Source of the DNA: Deltaproteobacteria bacterium
Lineage (GTDB): Bacteria > Bdellovibrionota > Bacteriovoracia > Bacteriovoracales > Bacteriovoracaceae
DNA: 32,609 nucleotides
NCBI GenBank assembly: GCA_006226755.1
Contig: SBGE01000080.1
Location: 1-32,609, forward strand
Direction: 5' to 3'
Shown here: piece by piece, positions 31,671 through 32,609 of the stretch
Layout of the letters: each line of letters begins with the position of its first letter
How positions within the stretch are numbered: position 1 is the first letter of the stretch
Notes under the pieces: generated by a model
What the model saw: the letters and a program-made list of their open reading frames with translations, nothing else
Told to the model about the DNA's origin: nothing
Databases searched by the model: none
Translations under genes and position numbers: made by a program

Positions 31671-32609
31671 ATGGCCAAGAAAAAAACAGCCAAGAAGAAA
31701 ACTGCTAAAAAGACCGCTAAAAAGGTTGCCAAGAAAACTGCTAAGAAGACGGCAAAGAAAACTGAAAAAAAGGTAGCTAAGAAAGTTGTCAAAAAGACAG
31801 CATCTAAAGTTGCTAAGAAAACGGCTAAAAAAGCTGCTAAGAAGGTAACAAAGAAAGTTGCCAAAAAAGCAGAGAAAAAAGTCGCAAAAAAGACGGCTAA
31901 AAAAGTAGCTAAGAAAACTGCTAAAAAAGTAGCTAAGAAAGCTGCCAAAAAAGTAACAAAGAAGGCTGAAAAGAAAACAGCTAAGCCGAGTGAAACTCGG
32001 AAAAAAGTTACAAAAAAAGCAGAAACAAAAGCTCCTAAAAAGGCAGTTGAGAAAAAAGAAGAAGTTGAATCAAAGAAAACTTCTGGAAAAAAAGCGGCAA
32101 AAGAAGAATTCGAGATTCTTGAAGATGACTCACAAACAGAAATGGAGTTTGAAGAGCCATCTGCCAAAGAAACCAAAAGTATCGTAAAAGAAATTAAAGA
32201 AAATCTTGCTGATGAAGTTCTAAGCTTGAGTGAAGAGCATTCACTGAAAGACATTTTTGATTCACTTCGTACAATGGATTTCTTTGTTACTGACACAGAC
32301 GATTGCATGCAGAAAAACTGTGACAACCCTGCTACTACGCTAGGCTTTTGTCGTTACCACTACATCAAGAATTGGAAAGAGATAAAAAGAAAACAATCCA
32401 TTCTTGCTGAAGGGAAACTCCAATTGTTCATCGAAGACTTGGTAAACAAGTATCCTCTAAAATATCTAGAAGGTATCCTAAGTGATTTGGCAGATGAGAA
32501 GACTTTCTTTGGTGTTTTGAAGGAAATGAATATCGAATCAGACACTGATGATATTTATGACGAAGATTCTGATGATCTCGATGACGATCAAGATATCGCT
32601 TACGAAACT
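31671..32609 (+). CDS. Lysine-rich histone-H1-like tail protein with zinc-finger-like motif (partial, runs off the edge)
   Basis: 313 codons are visible and the frame is open at the window end. Residues 13-108 are 24 almost unbroken tetrapeptides of the type KK-[TVA]-[AET], like the tails of histone-H1-like nucleoid proteins, AlgP and mycobacterial HupB. Residues 109-190 are a mixed K/E linker. At 212-230 there is a Cys-x4-Cys-x9-Cys-x2-His motif (Cys212, Cys217, Cys227, His230) within CMQKNCDNP and GFCRYHYIKNW. This layout is typical of small zinc-binding knuckles. A helical segment and a very acidic stretch (DDIYDEDSDDLDDD) follow. GGAGAG at 31658-31663 lies seven bases before ATG 31671. 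A DNA- or RNA-binding role is inferred. A strong reverse-strand open frame over the repeats is an artefact. Confidence 0.85.
   Translation, partial: MAKKKTAKKKTAKKTAKKVAKKTAKKTAKKTEKKVAKKVVKKTASKVAKKTAKKAAKKVTKKVAKKAEKKVAKKTAKKVAKKTAKKVAKKAAKKVTKKAEKKTAKPSETRKKVTKKAETKAPKKAVEKKEEVESKKTSGKKAAKEEFEILEDDSQTEMEFEEPSAKETKSIVKEIKENLADEVLSLSEEHSLKDIFDSLRTMDFFVTDTDDCMQKNCDNPATTLGFCRYHYIKNWKEIKRKQSILAEGKLQLFIEDLVNKYPLKYLEGILSDLADEKTFFGVLKEMNIESDTDDIYDEDSDDLDDDQDIAYET

Noticed and set aside
31985-31999. CCGAGT-GAA-ACTCGG hairpin followed by A6 as a terminator
   Set aside because: It lies inside the coding repeat region and is followed by A rather than T on the coding strand; nothing on the other strand needs a terminator here.
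31619-32326. 235-codon minus-strand open frame rich in FFATFLA repeats
   Set aside because: It is the reverse image of the lysine-repeat gene (AAG/AAA codons read backward give Phe/Leu). The plus-strand frame has a good ribosome site, a Cys/His motif and continues off the edge.
1-32609. CRISPR arrays, insertion sequences, phage genes, integration sites next to the tRNA, replication origin
   Set aside because: No regularly spaced repeats, transposase or integrase motifs, or DnaA-box clusters were seen. The tRNA-Asp 3' end is at the window edge, so an attachment site beyond position 1 cannot be judged.

Overview
The window looks like chromosomal housekeeping DNA from an AT-rich Gram-negative (diderm) bacterium. 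I infer a member of the Bdellovibrionota, most likely a Bacteriovorax/Peredibacter-type organism. The reasons are diderm genes (LptE-like lipoprotein, Mla-type lipid transport), strong AGGAG ribosome sites, K/E/S/F-rich proteins, several lineage-restricted proteins and the lysine-rich zinc protein at the right edge. This placement rests on general impression, not on a search. There are no insertion sequences, phage genes, CRISPR arrays or integrases, and only one tRNA.

Left part (1-9.3 kb): a tRNA-Asp with a near-consensus promoter; a plus-strand trio (metal-efflux-type permease, short-chain dehydrogenase, small lipoprotein); a minus-strand block def-trmO followed by a membrane-anchored unknown and an exported phospholipase-D-like protein; then plus-strand low-molecular-weight phosphatase, greB, a DUF6165-like protein and a SAM methyltransferase.

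Centre (9.3-16.9 kb, minus strand): rpmF-fabH-fabD-fabG-acpP-fabF-glyA, then nrdR-nusB and a small unknown. This is the type II fatty-acid synthesis cluster. It lacks plsX between rpmF and fabH and lacks rib genes between nrdR and nusB. Hairpin terminators follow rpmF, acpP and glyA, so the cluster is split into several expression units. A perfect inverted repeat lies just upstream of fabH.

Right of centre (17.1-26.8 kb, plus strand): a long closely packed run aroK - pseudo-receiver protein - alr - mlaE - mlaF - long MCE protein - GYF-like/transmembrane protein - tsaC - trmN6-like methyltransferase. The MCE protein carries a C-terminal region that looks like an outer-membrane beta-barrel, which would allow one polypeptide to span the periplasm. 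The next gene is split by a -1 frame change exactly at a run of ten A residues.

Right end (26.7-32.6 kb): dciA (minus), lptE-holA (plus), rpsT (minus), a 3-hydroxyacyl-CoA dehydrogenase and an acyl-CoA dehydrogenase (plus). Last is a gene running off the edge that encodes a histone-H1-like lysine/alanine tetrapeptide repeat tail joined to a Cys3His zinc-finger-like motif and an acidic stretch.

The best candidates for something not well described are the MCE/beta-barrel lipid bridge operon, the A10 frame-switch gene and the lysine-tail zinc protein.
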